From: Polaribacter sp. Z022
GTDB taxonomy: Bacteria > Bacteroidota > Bacteroidia > Flavobacteriales > Flavobacteriaceae
NCBI RefSeq assembly: GCF_023555495.1
Contig: NZ_JALCZO010000002.1
Span: forward strand, 372,001 to 436,000
Direction of reading: 5' to 3'
Length of the DNA stretch: 64,000 bases
Positions 19,080 to 28,098 of this stretch are shown here, piece by piece. The notes beneath the pieces were generated by a model, which had not been told where the DNA came from, did not search any database, and saw only the letters and a program-made list of their open reading frames with translations. A program made the translations under genes and the position numbers. Position 1 is the stretch's first letter; each line of letters opens with the position of its first letter.

Positions 19080-19884
19080 CTTTTTGTTGTTTTTTAATAA
19101 CTCTTTTCGAAACTTTAATACCTATTTCATATAAAATAAGAATAGGAATTGCTACAATTACTTGACTAGCAATATCTGGTGGTGTAATAATAGCTGCTAA
19201 AATTAACACAACCACTAAAGCGTGTTTTCTATATTTTTTTAGAAACTCTGGTGTTATTAATCCAATTTTTGTTAAAAAATAAATTAATACAGGTAATTCA
19301 AATAATATCGAAACACCTAATAACATATTTGTAATTAAACCAATATGAGATTGTAATGTAAAGCTATTTACAATGCTTTCTGAAATTTGATAATTATATA
19401 AGAAATGTACAGATATAGGTGCAATTACATAAAAGCTAAAAGCCAAACCTATAAAAAATAACAAAGAAGCTGTAAAAATAAAACCTTTAGATTTTTTAAC
19501 TTCATTAGTAGTTAATCCTGGAGCAACAAACCTCCATATTTCCCATAATAAATAAGGGAATGAACAAATTATTCCTAATATTAATGAAGACCAAATAGAG
19601 TTCATTAATTGTGAGGTAACTTTAATACTTTGTAATTTTTTATCTGCAAAAGTTACATTACAAAAATCACTATCCAAACCTAATAAATTAAAAAAATCAC
19701 AAAATAATTGATATGTGATAAAATCTGGTTTAATATGCGCTAATAAGAAATTATCATACACTTGTTCTGCAAATACAAAAAAGCCTATAGCTAAGATAAA
19801 TATTGCAGAAGCACTTCTTACTAAATGCCATCTAAGTTCTTCTAAATGACCTAAAAAGGACATTTCTTTCTGTTTTTCTGCCAT
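19063..19884 (-). CDS. tatC: Twin-arginine translocase subunit TatC
   Basis: 273 residues with six membrane helices. The N-terminal MSFLGHLEELRWHLVRS (about 8-24) is the TatC signature that binds the twin-arginine signal peptide; later FPYLLWEIWRFVAPGLTTNE (about 110-129) with its conserved Pro and Glu is also diagnostic. A loop of about 50 residues between helices 1 and 2 contains two Cys (about residues 46 and 59), longer than in E. coli but common in Bacteroidota. Start abuts the kpsF stop. The TatA component is not in the window. Confidence 0.93.
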   Translation of the reverse strand: MAEKQKEMSFLGHLEELRWHLVRSASAIFILAIGFFVFAEQVYDNFLLAHIKPDFITYQLFCDFFNLLGLDSDFCNVTFADKKLQSIKVTSQLMNSIWSSLILGIICSFPYLLWEIWRFVAPGLTTNEVKKSKGFIFTASLLFFIGLAFSFYVIAPISVHFLYNYQISESIVNSFTLQSHIGLITNMLLGVSILFELPVLIYFLTKIGLITPEFLKKYRKHALVVVLILAAIITPPDIASQVIVAIPILILYEIGIKVSKRVIKKQQKDAQKS

Positions 19885-20852
19885 TAGAAAATACCTTCTT
19901 TAATTAAATCATGTAAGTGCACAACACCCACATATTTGTTATTATTATCTACAACAAGCATTTGAGATATACTGTTGTTTTCCATTGTATTTAAAGCATC
20001 AATTGCCATTGCTTCAGTAGATATTGTTTTAGGATTTTTTCCCATAATATCTTTTGCTAAAAATTGATTGATTTCTGTAGTTTTAGATAACATTCTTCTA
20101 ATATCACCATCAGTTATAATACCTACTAAATTATCATTATTTAATACAGCTGTTACACCTAATCTTTTTTCAGAAATTTCTACAATAACCTTAGCAATAC
20201 TATCTGATTCATTTACTTTAGGAACCTCATTATTCTCAACTAAATCTGAAACTCTTAAATACAAACGTTTACCTAAAGCACCTCCTGGATGATATTTTGC
20301 AAAATCTCTACTTGTAAACCCTTTTAAATTAAGTAAACAAACAGCTAAAGCATCACCTAAAACTAATTGAGCTGTGGTACTAGTTGTTGGTGCTAAGTTA
20401 TTGGGACAAGCTTCTTTTTCTACATAAGCATTTAGAGTAAAATCAGCATTTTCTCCTAAATAAGAATCTTTATTTCCAGTAATTGCAACTATTTTGTTGC
20501 CATAATTTTTAATTAAAGGAACTAAAACTTTTATTTCTGGTGTGTTACCACTTTTAGAAATACATATAACTACATCGTCTTTTTGAACATTACCTAAATC
20601 TCCATGAATAGCATCTGCAGCATGCATAAAAATTGCAGGAGTTCCTGTAGAATTAAAAGTAGCTACAATTTTATTTGCAATGTTTGCGCTTTTACCTATA
20701 CCAGTAACTATAACTCTTCCATTAGAATTTAAAATAAAATTAACAGCATCTTCAAAGTCAGCATCAATTAAATTTGCTAAATTAGCTATAGCATCACTTT
20801 CTATTAAAATAGTTTCTTTAGCAGTTTTAATTATTGAGTTTGTTTTTTTCAA
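19884..20852 (-). CDS. kpsF: KpsF/GutQ (KdsD) arabinose-5-phosphate isomerase
   Basis: 322 residues: an N-terminal SIS sugar-isomerase domain (VTGIGKSANIANKIV, about 49-63; HGDLGNV; CISKSGNTPEI, about 95-105) followed by two CBS repeats (about 205-322). Converts ribulose-5-phosphate to arabinose-5-phosphate, first step of Kdo synthesis for LPS. Downstream tatC starts at its last base. A strong Bacteroidota-type promoter sits upstream (TTTG, 19 bp, TAAATTTG at 20909-20939). Confidence 0.92.
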   Translation of the reverse strand: MKKTNSIIKTAKETILIESDAIANLANLIDADFEDAVNFILNSNGRVIVTGIGKSANIANKIVATFNSTGTPAIFMHAADAIHGDLGNVQKDDVVICISKSGNTPEIKVLVPLIKNYGNKIVAITGNKDSYLGENADFTLNAYVEKEACPNNLAPTTSTTAQLVLGDALAVCLLNLKGFTSRDFAKYHPGGALGKRLYLRVSDLVENNEVPKVNESDSIAKVIVEISEKRLGVTAVLNNDNLVGIITDGDIRRMLSKTTEINQFLAKDIMGKNPKTISTEAMAIDALNTMENNSISQMLVVDNNNKYVGVVHLHDLIKEGIF

Positions 20853-20908
20853 TAGTTTAGTATTTTATCAGAATAAAAAAAAGTTATATCTTTAGATTAA
20901 GAAACGAG

Positions 20909-20939
20909 CAAATTTACTATAAAAAATAGTTAGAGCAAA
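20909..20939 (-). promoter_or_regulatory. Bacteroidota-type promoter of the kpsF-tatC run
   Basis: On the minus strand TTTG (20936-20939) is followed after 19 bp by TAAATTTG (20909-20916), an exact fit to the TAnnTTTG -7 element. The predicted leader before the kpsF ATG is about 50 nt. Confidence 0.65.
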
Positions 20940-20947
20940 AATTATAG

Positions 20948-20955
20948 TATGTTTG
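20948..20955 (+). promoter_or_regulatory. Candidate -7 element for recQ
   Basis: TATGTTTG matches TAnnTTTG exactly and lies 35 bp before the recQ ATG. No clear TTTG is found at the -33 position. It is divergent from the kpsF promoter. Confidence 0.45.
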
Positions 20956-20990
20956 TGAGTTGAATATAAAATTAAACAAATATTTATATA

Positions 20991-23174
20991 ATGGATTTAT
21001 ATGGTCCTCTAAAAAAATTCTTTGGATTTAATAAGTTTAAAGGATTGCAAGAGCAAGTAGTTAAGAGTATTGTAAATAATAACAACACTTTTGTAATAAT
21101 GCCAACTGGTGGAGGAAAATCACTATGTTACCAGCTTCCTGCTTTAATGTCTGAAGGTACTGCTATTGTGGTTTCTCCATTAATTGCATTAATGAAAAAT
21201 CAGGTAGATGCTATTAGAGGTATATCTGAACACAATGGAGTTGCACATGTGTTAAATTCATCTTTAAATAAAACAGAAGTAAATCAAGTAAAAGAAGATA
21301 TTTCTAACGGAATTACAAAACTTTTATATGTTGCTCCAGAATCTTTAATTAAAGAAGAATATGTTACTTTTTTAAAGTCGCAAAAAATATCTTTTGTAGC
21401 TATTGATGAAGCACATTGTATTTCTGAATGGGGTCATGATTTTAGACCAGAATATAGAAACTTAAAACACATTATAAAAGCTATAGATAATGTGCCAATT
21501 ATTTGTTTAACTGCAACTGCAACAGAAAAAGTACAAGAAGATATTTTAAAAACTTTAGGAATTACGAATGCTAATAGATTTAAAGCGTCTTTTAATAGAG
21601 CAAATTTATTTTATGAAGTAAGACCAAAAACAAAAGAAGTAGAAAAAGATATAATTCGTTTTGTAAAACAAAGAGAAGGTAAATCTGGTATTATTTACTG
21701 CTTAAGTCGTAAAAAAGTAGAAGAAATTGCTCAAATTTTACAGGTAAATGGTATTAAAGCTGTACCATATCATGCAGGTTTAGATGCCAAAACACGTGTT
21801 AAACATCAAGATATGTTTTTGATGGAAGATTGTGATGTTGTTGTTGCAACGATTGCATTTGGAATGGGAATTGACAAACCAGATGTTCGTTTTGTAATTC
21901 ATCATGATATACCAAAAAGTTTAGAAAGTTATTATCAAGAAACAGGTAGAGCAGGTAGAGATGATGGAGAAGGGTATTGTTTGGCTTTTTATGCATATAA
22001 AGATATAGAAAAGTTAGAAAAATTTATGGCAAGTAAACCTGTTGCAGAACAAGAAATTGGTCATGCACTTTTACAGGAAGTTGTAGGTTATGCAGAAACT
22101 TCTATGAATAGAAGAAAATATCTTTTACATTATTTTGGAGAAGAATTTGATGTAGAAAATGGTGATGGTGCAGATATGGATGACAATTCTAGAAATCCAA
22201 AGAAAAAACACGAAGCAAAAGAAGATGTAGTAACGTTATTAAAAGTAGTAAAAGATACCTTACAAAAGTATAAAGCTAAAGAAATAGTTAATACACTTGT
22301 TGGTAAAGAAAATGCGTTATTAACTTCTCATAAAACACATTTACAGCCATTTTTTGGTATTGGAAAAGATAAATCTTCTTTGTATTGGATGGCTTTAATT
22401 AGACAAGTTTTAGTAATACATTTAATTAAAAAAGAAATTGAGCAATATGGTGTTATTAAATTAACAGAAGAAGGAAAAAGTTTTATTGAGAAACCTACTT
22501 CTTTTATGATGACAGAAGATCATACCTATAATGAAGATGATGATAATTCTATAATTACGAATTCTAAATCTTCTGGTGGTGTAGCTGATGAAAATTTAAT
22601 TAAGCAATTAAAAGATTTACGTAAAAAAGTAGCCACAAGACAAGGTGTGCCTCCTTTTGCTGTTTTTCAAGATCCATCTTTAGATGATATGGCTTTAAAA
22701 TATCCTATTACATTAACAGAATTATCTAAAGTTCATGGAGTTGGAGAAGGAAAGGCAAGAAAATTTGGTAAGGAATTTGTAAAACTTATTGCAGATTATG
22801 TAGAGGAAAATGACATTTTAAGACCAGATGATTTAATTGTTAAGAGTACAGGTACTAATTCTGGTTTAAAGTTATTTATCATACAAAATACCGATAAAAA
22901 ATTACCTTTAATTGATATTGCCAAGGCAAAAGGTTTAGAAATGAGTGTTTTAATTAAGGAAATGGAAATGATTATATTTTCTGGTACTAAATTAAATATC
23001 GATTATTCTATAGATGATTTACTAGATGAAGATCAGCAAGAAGAAATACATGATTATTTTATGGAAGCAGATACTGATAGAATACAAGATGCTCTTGATG
23101 AATTTGATGGTGATTATGATGAAGAAGAACTACGTTTAATGCGTATTAAATTTATTAATGAAGTAGCTAATTAA
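20991..23174 (+). CDS. recQ: ATP-dependent DNA helicase RecQ
   Basis: 727 residues. 3'-5' SF2 helicase for recombination and fork repair. Walker A MPTGGGKSLCYQLP (37-50), DEAH box IDEAHCISEWGHDFRPEYR (138-156, including the RecQ aromatic loop), motif III LTATAT, motif VI QETGRAGRD. A RecQ-C-terminal winged helix follows, then an HRDC-like domain near 545-620 (RKKVATRQGVPPFAVFQD) and a helix-turn-helix-like extension to the acidic C-terminus. The RecQ zinc cysteines after motif VI are not evident: the segment between about 350 and 420 (YAETSMNRRKYLLHYFGEEF) has no four-Cys set, so this is a zinc-less variant. The 3' end overlaps the convergent response-regulator gene by 4 bp. Confidence 0.93.
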   Translation: MDLYGPLKKFFGFNKFKGLQEQVVKSIVNNNNTFVIMPTGGGKSLCYQLPALMSEGTAIVVSPLIALMKNQVDAIRGISEHNGVAHVLNSSLNKTEVNQVKEDISNGITKLLYVAPESLIKEEYVTFLKSQKISFVAIDEAHCISEWGHDFRPEYRNLKHIIKAIDNVPIICLTATATEKVQEDILKTLGITNANRFKASFNRANLFYEVRPKTKEVEKDIIRFVKQREGKSGIIYCLSRKKVEEIAQILQVNGIKAVPYHAGLDAKTRVKHQDMFLMEDCDVVVATIAFGMGIDKPDVRFVIHHDIPKSLESYYQETGRAGRDDGEGYCLAFYAYKDIEKLEKFMASKPVAEQEIGHALLQEVVGYAETSMNRRKYLLHYFGEEFDVENGDGADMDDNSRNPKKKHEAKEDVVTLLKVVKDTLQKYKAKEIVNTLVGKENALLTSHKTHLQPFFGIGKDKSSLYWMALIRQVLVIHLIKKEIEQYGVIKLTEEGKSFIEKPTSFMMTEDHTYNEDDDNSIITNSKSSGGVADENLIKQLKDLRKKVATRQGVPPFAVFQDPSLDDMALKYPITLTELSKVHGVGEGKARKFGKEFVKLIADYVEENDILRPDDLIVKSTGTNSGLKLFIIQNTDKKLPLIDIAKAKGLEMSVLIKEMEMIIFSGTKLNIDYSIDDLLDEDQQEEIHDYFMEADTDRIQDALDEFDGDYDEEELRLMRIKFINEVAN

Positions 23175-23812
23175 AATTGATATTTTTTGTCAATTGCATA
23201 TTTAACTAATTCATTTCCAGATGATAAGTTTAGTTTTTTAATCATATTTTTTCTGTGAGTATCTACTGTTGTTTTAGCTATAAAAAGTGTTTTTGCAATT
23301 TCTTTAGATGTTTTTCCTGTAGATATTAAATTTAAAATTTCTTTTTCTCTTTTAGACAATACAACTTTGTCTGTTTCTCCAATGGTAACATTATCATCTA
23401 TATAACTGTTCATAAAATTGAAAGCAACATTGGGGTCAAAAAAAGTTTCACCTTTAGCAACTGTTTCAATAGCTTTAGATAGCATTTTTATGCCCGAGTT
23501 TTTTAATATATATCCTTTTGCACCAGCATCTAACATTTGTTTAATTGCTTCTGGTTGATCAAACATTGTCATCGCTAAAACATGAATGTGTGGTAGTTTG
23601 TTTTTTATAATTCTTGTAGCTTCAATACCATCCATTTTAGGCATTCTAATATCTGTAATAACTAATTTAGGTTGTTTTAAAGAAACTAATTTTACTAATT
23701 CTTCACCATTATTAACTGTTCCAATTATATTAATTTCATCATCATATTCAAAGAAAGATTTTACACCATCAATTAACATTTGATGATCTTCTGCCATAAT
23801 AATTGTAATCAT
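23171..23812 (-). CDS. NarL/FixJ-family response regulator
   Basis: 213 residues. Receiver domain 1-120 with acidic pair near residues 9-10 (AEDHQ), phospho-acceptor Asp in VITDIRMPKMDG (about 56) and Lys in YILKNSG. LuxR-type helix-turn-helix at 148-205 (LSKREKEILNLISTGKTSKE, IAKTLFIAKTTVDTHRKNM). Lies 61 bp downstream of the histidine kinase and is surely its partner. DNA target unknown. Confidence 0.9.
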   Translation of the reverse strand: MITIIMAEDHQMLIDGVKSFFEYDDEINIIGTVNNGEELVKLVSLKQPKLVITDIRMPKMDGIEATRIIKNKLPHIHVLAMTMFDQPEAIKQMLDAGAKGYILKNSGIKMLSKAIETVAKGETFFDPNVAFNFMNSYIDDNVTIGETDKVVLSKREKEILNLISTGKTSKEIAKTLFIAKTTVDTHRKNMIKKLNLSSGNELVKYAIDKKYQF

Positions 23813-23873
23813 AGTTTTATTTTTTATAAAAATACAGATTTAAAGGTGAATAGTACTACCTACAAATAAGGAG

Positions 23874-25757
23874 TTAAGAAATAGGAATATTTATAATAAT
23901 AGAACTTCCTTTTCCTAAAGTTGAGTCAATTTCTAAATTACCAGATAAATGTTCAATTCTAGTTTTAATAGAGCTTAATCCCATTCCTTCTTTTAAATTT
24001 ACTTTCTCAATGTTAAAACCTATACCATCATCTTCTATAATAATATTTAGATTTTTATCATATAAAGAAATATTTATTGTTGCGTTTTTAGCATTTGCAT
24101 GCTTAATTGTGTTGGTAATTAATTCCTGAATAATTCTAAAAACACTAATTTCTAAACTGTTATCTAAAGGCTTATTTAGACCAAAATCTACAACCTCTAT
24201 TTGAATTTTGTCTGCTGAAGATATTTTTTCAGCCATTAATTTAATAGCCATTAATAAACCTTGATTCGCAATTACACCTGCATTTTTTGCATGGGCTATA
24301 CTTCTAACTTTTAAATACGCTTCATCAATAAGTCCTTCAGTTTTATTAAATAAAGTTTCTTGGTCAATTTTTTTCTTTTCACGATTCATTTTTAAGTTTT
24401 CAAAATGCAATTTTAAGGTAGCTAAAACAGAACCTAAATTATCGTGTAAATCTTCAGCTATTCGTTTTCGTTCTTTTTCTTGGCCATCTACCATTGCATT
24501 AATAGTAGTAAGTTCTTGTTCTTTTAAAAGAGTTAAGTTTTTTTGAGTTTCTAATGCGCTAAATTGTTCTGCAAGTTTTTGTTTTCTTTTAGAACTTTGA
24601 AAAGAAAGTATACCAATGATACTTATTAAAAATAATGTTAACAAAGCAGCAATTAAGTAGTTTCTGTTTTTTTCTTTATCAATTTTTAATTGAAGATTTT
24701 CTTTTTCTTTTTTTTCAGTTTCGTATTTAACCTGTATTTCTCTTACTGCTTTTAAATGATTACTTTGATTGAAAGAAAATTGATTTCTTCTACTTGTTTT
24801 TAAATACTTGTAAGCACTTTTAAAATCTGTTAGTTCTTCATAAGTTAAAGAGAGCCAATAATCATAATATATTTTTTTTCTTTTAACTAATTTCCCTTCA
24901 AAACTATGAATATAATTAAATTGATTAATTGCTTTCTCAAATTCTTTATTATAAAAATGATAAATACCGATGTTTAATTTTGATGCGAGCCTAGAAAGAA
25001 TATTAATACCAGAAGAATCATTTTTAATTTGATTTAAAGACTTTTGATATAGTTTAATAGCTAATTTTTTATCATCAAATTCTTCTAAATAATTACCAGC
25101 AATAATTAAAAGCCTGTTGTTATAGGAGTCAATTTTTAAATTCTCAATTAATTTTAATGTGATATTATAGTTCTCTTTAGACAAACCTAAATCTGAATTC
25201 TTAATACCAATACTAAGTTTGTAAAAATTAGAGATGTATTCATCTACTTTATCTTGAGCAAGTTCTTTGTAGAGCTTAACATACTTTAAATAAGAATAAT
25301 CTTTAAGAATAAATATATTATTATGGTATTCTAAAATTCTTCTAATAATTTCAGATTTTAAAGCATTTAAATTTGTTTTATCTAAAGAATTTAATGCTTC
25401 TAAGTAAATTGATAATACAGAAACATCAGAATTTTTTTTGTAATAGTAATTATAAAGTGCAAAATTTAGTTTTGATATTGTTCTTATAAAAAGATCATTA
25501 GAACAGTTGTTTTGAATGTAAGTTGTAACATTTTTATTGCTTTTAAATTTTACGCCTTTGTTTTTTGAAAGTTCAATAAAAGTTAAAAGTTCATATTTTT
25601 CATTACAATTTGTATTTTCAAAATTGAATTTATTGATACTATTTTTAGCTAGACTGTAATTCTCATTTCTAATATGAGTTAAAAAATCATCCTTTTTATT
25701 GTTTCCAAATAAAAAAGATGATTGTATTAACAGAAAAATAATAATTTTTTTAGTCAT
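23874..25757 (-). CDS. TPR-containing sensor histidine kinase (HisKA_3)
   Basis: 627 residues. Signal or anchor sequence at 1-18, a periplasmic helical repeat region (TPR-like, about 30-340), one membrane helix (about 371-390, YLIAALLTLFLISIIGILSF), a coiled-coil linker, then HisKA_3 with the phospho-accepting His in ERKRIAEDLHDNLGSVLATL (about 428-447) and a HATPase domain (VFRIIQELITNTIKHANAKN, EDDGIGFN, GMGLSSIKTRIEHL). This architecture is frequent in Flavobacteriaceae. It starts 4 bp after the unknown 222-residue gene and precedes its response regulator. The signal is not known. Confidence 0.88.
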   Translation of the reverse strand: MTKKIIIFLLIQSSFLFGNNKKDDFLTHIRNENYSLAKNSINKFNFENTNCNEKYELLTFIELSKNKGVKFKSNKNVTTYIQNNCSNDLFIRTISKLNFALYNYYYKKNSDVSVLSIYLEALNSLDKTNLNALKSEIIRRILEYHNNIFILKDYSYLKYVKLYKELAQDKVDEYISNFYKLSIGIKNSDLGLSKENYNITLKLIENLKIDSYNNRLLIIAGNYLEEFDDKKLAIKLYQKSLNQIKNDSSGINILSRLASKLNIGIYHFYNKEFEKAINQFNYIHSFEGKLVKRKKIYYDYWLSLTYEELTDFKSAYKYLKTSRRNQFSFNQSNHLKAVREIQVKYETEKKEKENLQLKIDKEKNRNYLIAALLTLFLISIIGILSFQSSKRKQKLAEQFSALETQKNLTLLKEQELTTINAMVDGQEKERKRIAEDLHDNLGSVLATLKLHFENLKMNREKKKIDQETLFNKTEGLIDEAYLKVRSIAHAKNAGVIANQGLLMAIKLMAEKISSADKIQIEVVDFGLNKPLDNSLEISVFRIIQELITNTIKHANAKNATINISLYDKNLNIIIEDDGIGFNIEKVNLKEGMGLSSIKTRIEHLSGNLEIDSTLGKGSSIIINIPIS

Positions 25758-25761
25758 TTAT

Positions 25762-26430
25762 TTAGAAAAATCTCACGTAGATATCTCTACAAGGTCTGCT
25801 ACTAACATAAAAGACAGTTTGTTGTTCTCCACTAGTTGGAATAATTAATTCTTCTTTTATAGGAGATTCATGTGGATCATATAGTTTATTATCAACACTA
25901 GAAAAGTCTATAAATGAAACTCCTTTTATTTGATCTCCATCTCTTAGAAAGTGATTTTGATCTATAAAATTTAATTCATTAATATTTGTTTCAGAATTTA
26001 TAATTCCTTCATGATGATTTTCATATTCTAAATGTACAAACATTAAATGTTTATTAGAAAAACTAGATGGAACTTCGCTGATTTCTTTATAATGATTATT
26101 ATTAAAACTCATAAAATCTAGAGCAACATTATTAACTTCATCATTTGCAAAAAGAGGTTTTAATTTTATTACAAAAAAGAAAACATAGTCTTTAATGTCT
26201 TTGTCGTATATAAATTTAATTTCAGATTCTACTTTTGATATTCCATAAGTAATACTACCTGTATAGTTTTGGATTCTTACATCACAAGATTTAGGTGTAA
26301 ATGAATCTTCTTCATAATAAAATTTAGCATAAATACTAAAAAAGGTGTTATTAGCACAATCTGAAGTTATTCTCTGCCATTCTGCATTTTCTTTTTGTAG
26401 TTTAAAAGATGATCTAAGAGTTTCATGCAT
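25762..26430 (-). CDS. Hypothetical protein, first gene of a two-component operon
   Basis: 222 residues; I do not recognise the family. No signal peptide or membrane helix is evident. The sequence is rich in beta-strand-like alternation (TFFSIYAKFYYEEDSFTPKS, KDYVFFFVIKLKPLF) and in acidic residues, with five His in the middle third, and ends with SSRPCRDIYVRFF. It ends 4 bp before the histidine kinase start, so it is co-transcribed with it and may take part in signalling or be a cytosolic product of the same regulon. The ATG opens a frame with no earlier in-frame start nearby. Confidence 0.6.
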   Translation of the reverse strand: MHETLRSSFKLQKENAEWQRITSDCANNTFFSIYAKFYYEEDSFTPKSCDVRIQNYTGSITYGISKVESEIKFIYDKDIKDYVFFFVIKLKPLFANDEVNNVALDFMSFNNNHYKEISEVPSSFSNKHLMFVHLEYENHHEGIINSETNINELNFIDQNHFLRDGDQIKGVSFIDFSSVDNKLYDPHESPIKEELIIPTSGEQQTVFYVSSRPCRDIYVRFF

Positions 26431-26534
26431 TTTAGTTAGTTTTTAAGTTAGTTATACTCCAAATATCTAAAATTTGGAAAGTAGTTTTTATACCTACCAT
26501 TAGGTATATTTTCTTCTTAAAAATAAGTAAAATA

Positions 26535-27212
26535 TTATAAAGTAAAAATGGTTAACAAGACCCCAAAAATAATAGCGATAAACTTTTTAAGGTTAAACTT
26601 GTGGTTCTCAGTGCTTTCAAAAAGAATTATTGTGGAAATGTGTAAGAATACACCTATAATTAAGGCTGTAATTTCTGAAGCATAAATTGTAAAAAAAGCA
26701 ATTTTGTCTCCCAATAAAACCCCTAAAGGACTCATAAAAGCAAAAGCAATTAAAAATATAAAGGTTATTTTCTTAGAGTATTTTGAGTGGATAAAAAACG
26801 TTGTTAATACAATTGCAATCGGAATTTTATGAACAACAATTGCCCATAATAAATTGTCTCCAGAGTTATGAATTGGCAATCCTTCAGAAAATGCATGTAA
26901 ACATAAACTAACAAATAGTAATGTTGGAAAGTCTTTTTTGTCTGAGTGTACATGTATATGTCCATGTTCTGCTCCTTTAGAAAAAGATTCTAATACAGAT
27001 TGTATAATTATACCTATTAATATAAATATACCAACTGTTTTGTATTCTGTTGTTTCAGCATAAACCTCTGGTAAAAGATGTAAAATAGTTACAGATAATA
27101 AATATGCACCACTAAATGCTAAAAGCAAGCGTACAATTTTATGAGAAGGCTTTATAACAAAAACAAGTATAGAACCTAAAAGAACAGAAGCTATTAATAG
27201 TATGTAACTCAT
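26535..27212 (-). CDS. ZIP-family metal transporter
   Basis: 225 residues with about eight membrane helices. The metal-path helices are recognisable: SLCLHAFSEGLPIHNSGDNL (about 114-133, H-x3-E of helix 4) and AIVVHKIPIAIVL (about 137-149, H-K-x-P of helix 5). A His-rich loop EHGHIHVHSDKK (about 83-94) lies between helices 3 and 4, typical for zinc or iron ZIP proteins. Imports divalent metal, probably Zn or Fe, across the inner membrane. Start overlaps the methyltransferase stop by 4 bp, so the two are co-transcribed. Confidence 0.87.
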   Translation of the reverse strand: MSYILLIASVLLGSILVFVIKPSHKIVRLLLAFSGAYLLSVTILHLLPEVYAETTEYKTVGIFILIGIIIQSVLESFSKGAEHGHIHVHSDKKDFPTLLFVSLCLHAFSEGLPIHNSGDNLLWAIVVHKIPIAIVLTTFFIHSKYSKKITFIFLIAFAFMSPLGVLLGDKIAFFTIYASEITALIIGVFLHISTIILFESTENHKFNLKKFIAIIFGVLLTIFTL

Positions 27213-27934
27213 TTTGCAATAATAATTAATCTATCTGATGTATTTGTATTGTATTCATTTAAATTATAATCACCAAAAATATTTATAATAGAAAAACCAA
27301 CTTCGTTTAAAAAGGCTGTCATCTTTTCTAGGTCTAAATATTTTACCTGTTCTGTATAAGAGTGATTTTTACCATTGGCTTTAAAAGAAATATGTTTTAA
27401 AATAAATCCATTTTTTATTTCCCTTTTTATATCAAATGATATTTCATCTACAATTTTAGTCTCTTCTTTTACCAAGTTTAACTTTACTTTTTCTGCATTT
27501 AAAAAATCGAAAACAAAAAAACCATCTTTATTTAAACCGTTTTTAATATTTTGAAGAATTAAAATATCTTCTTTATCATCTTCAAAATAACCAAAACTTG
27601 TAAATAAATTAAAAACTGCATCATACTTGTTATTAAAAGGCTGACGCATATCATGCACCTTAAATTTTAAAGTATCATTCGCAAATTTTTGAGCAGATTT
27701 TATACTGTTTTCAGCCAAATCGCCACCAGTAACTTTATATCCTAAAGAATTTAGAAAAACAGAATGACGCCCTTTACCACATGGTAAATCTAAAATATGA
27801 GTGGTTTTAGGCAAGTTTAAAAAAGAAGTAATATTCTTCATAAACAATTGCGCTTCATCATCATTTCTTTCTTTATAAAGAATATGATAATAAGAAGTAT
27901 TAAACCAATCTGTAAACCAATCTTTTGTTTTCAT
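27209..27934 (-). CDS. Class I SAM-dependent methyltransferase
   Basis: 241 residues. Rossmann motif I is HILDLPCGKGRHSVFLNSLG (about 42-61), with motif II GGDLAENSI (about 66-74) and KYDAVFNLFTSFGYF near 103-117. No target-recognition domain is visible, so the substrate is probably a small molecule. The ATG lies 17 bp after an exact TAnnTTTG element (27951-27958), suggesting a short leader. ZIP transporter follows with 4-bp overlap. Confidence 0.8.
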   Translation of the reverse strand: MKTKDWFTDWFNTSYYHILYKERNDDEAQLFMKNITSFLNLPKTTHILDLPCGKGRHSVFLNSLGYKVTGGDLAENSIKSAQKFANDTLKFKVHDMRQPFNNKYDAVFNLFTSFGYFEDDKEDILILQNIKNGLNKDGFFVFDFLNAEKVKLNLVKEETKIVDEISFDIKREIKNGFILKHISFKANGKNHSYTEQVKYLDLEKMTAFLNEVGFSIINIFGDYNLNEYNTNTSDRLIIIAK

Positions 27935-27950
27935 AAGTAAATAGAGTCTG

Positions 27951-27958
27951 CAAAAGTA
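27951..27958 (-). promoter_or_regulatory. Candidate -7 element of methyltransferase-ZIP operon
   Basis: Minus strand TACTTTTG fits TAnnTTTG; the ATG follows 16 bases later. No TTTG at the expected -33 distance. Confidence 0.45.
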
Positions 27959-28085
27959 ACCAAATCTTACACTTTAATAAATAGTTTTTATTTAAAGTTA
28001 ACAGGTTTATTATTCTTGTTTAATCCTTTTATTTAAAAAAAACGATAAACCTAAAACAAACTACAAAAAATTACCAACTAAAAAC

Positions 28086-28093
28086 TACCTTTG
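28086..28093 (+). promoter_or_regulatory. -7 element very close to the THUMP methyltransferase start
   Basis: TACCTTTG fits TAnnTTTG. Its last base is only 5 bases before the ATG at 28099, so transcription would begin at or next to the start codon (leaderless or nearly so). Confidence 0.5.
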
Positions 28094-28098
28094 CACCT

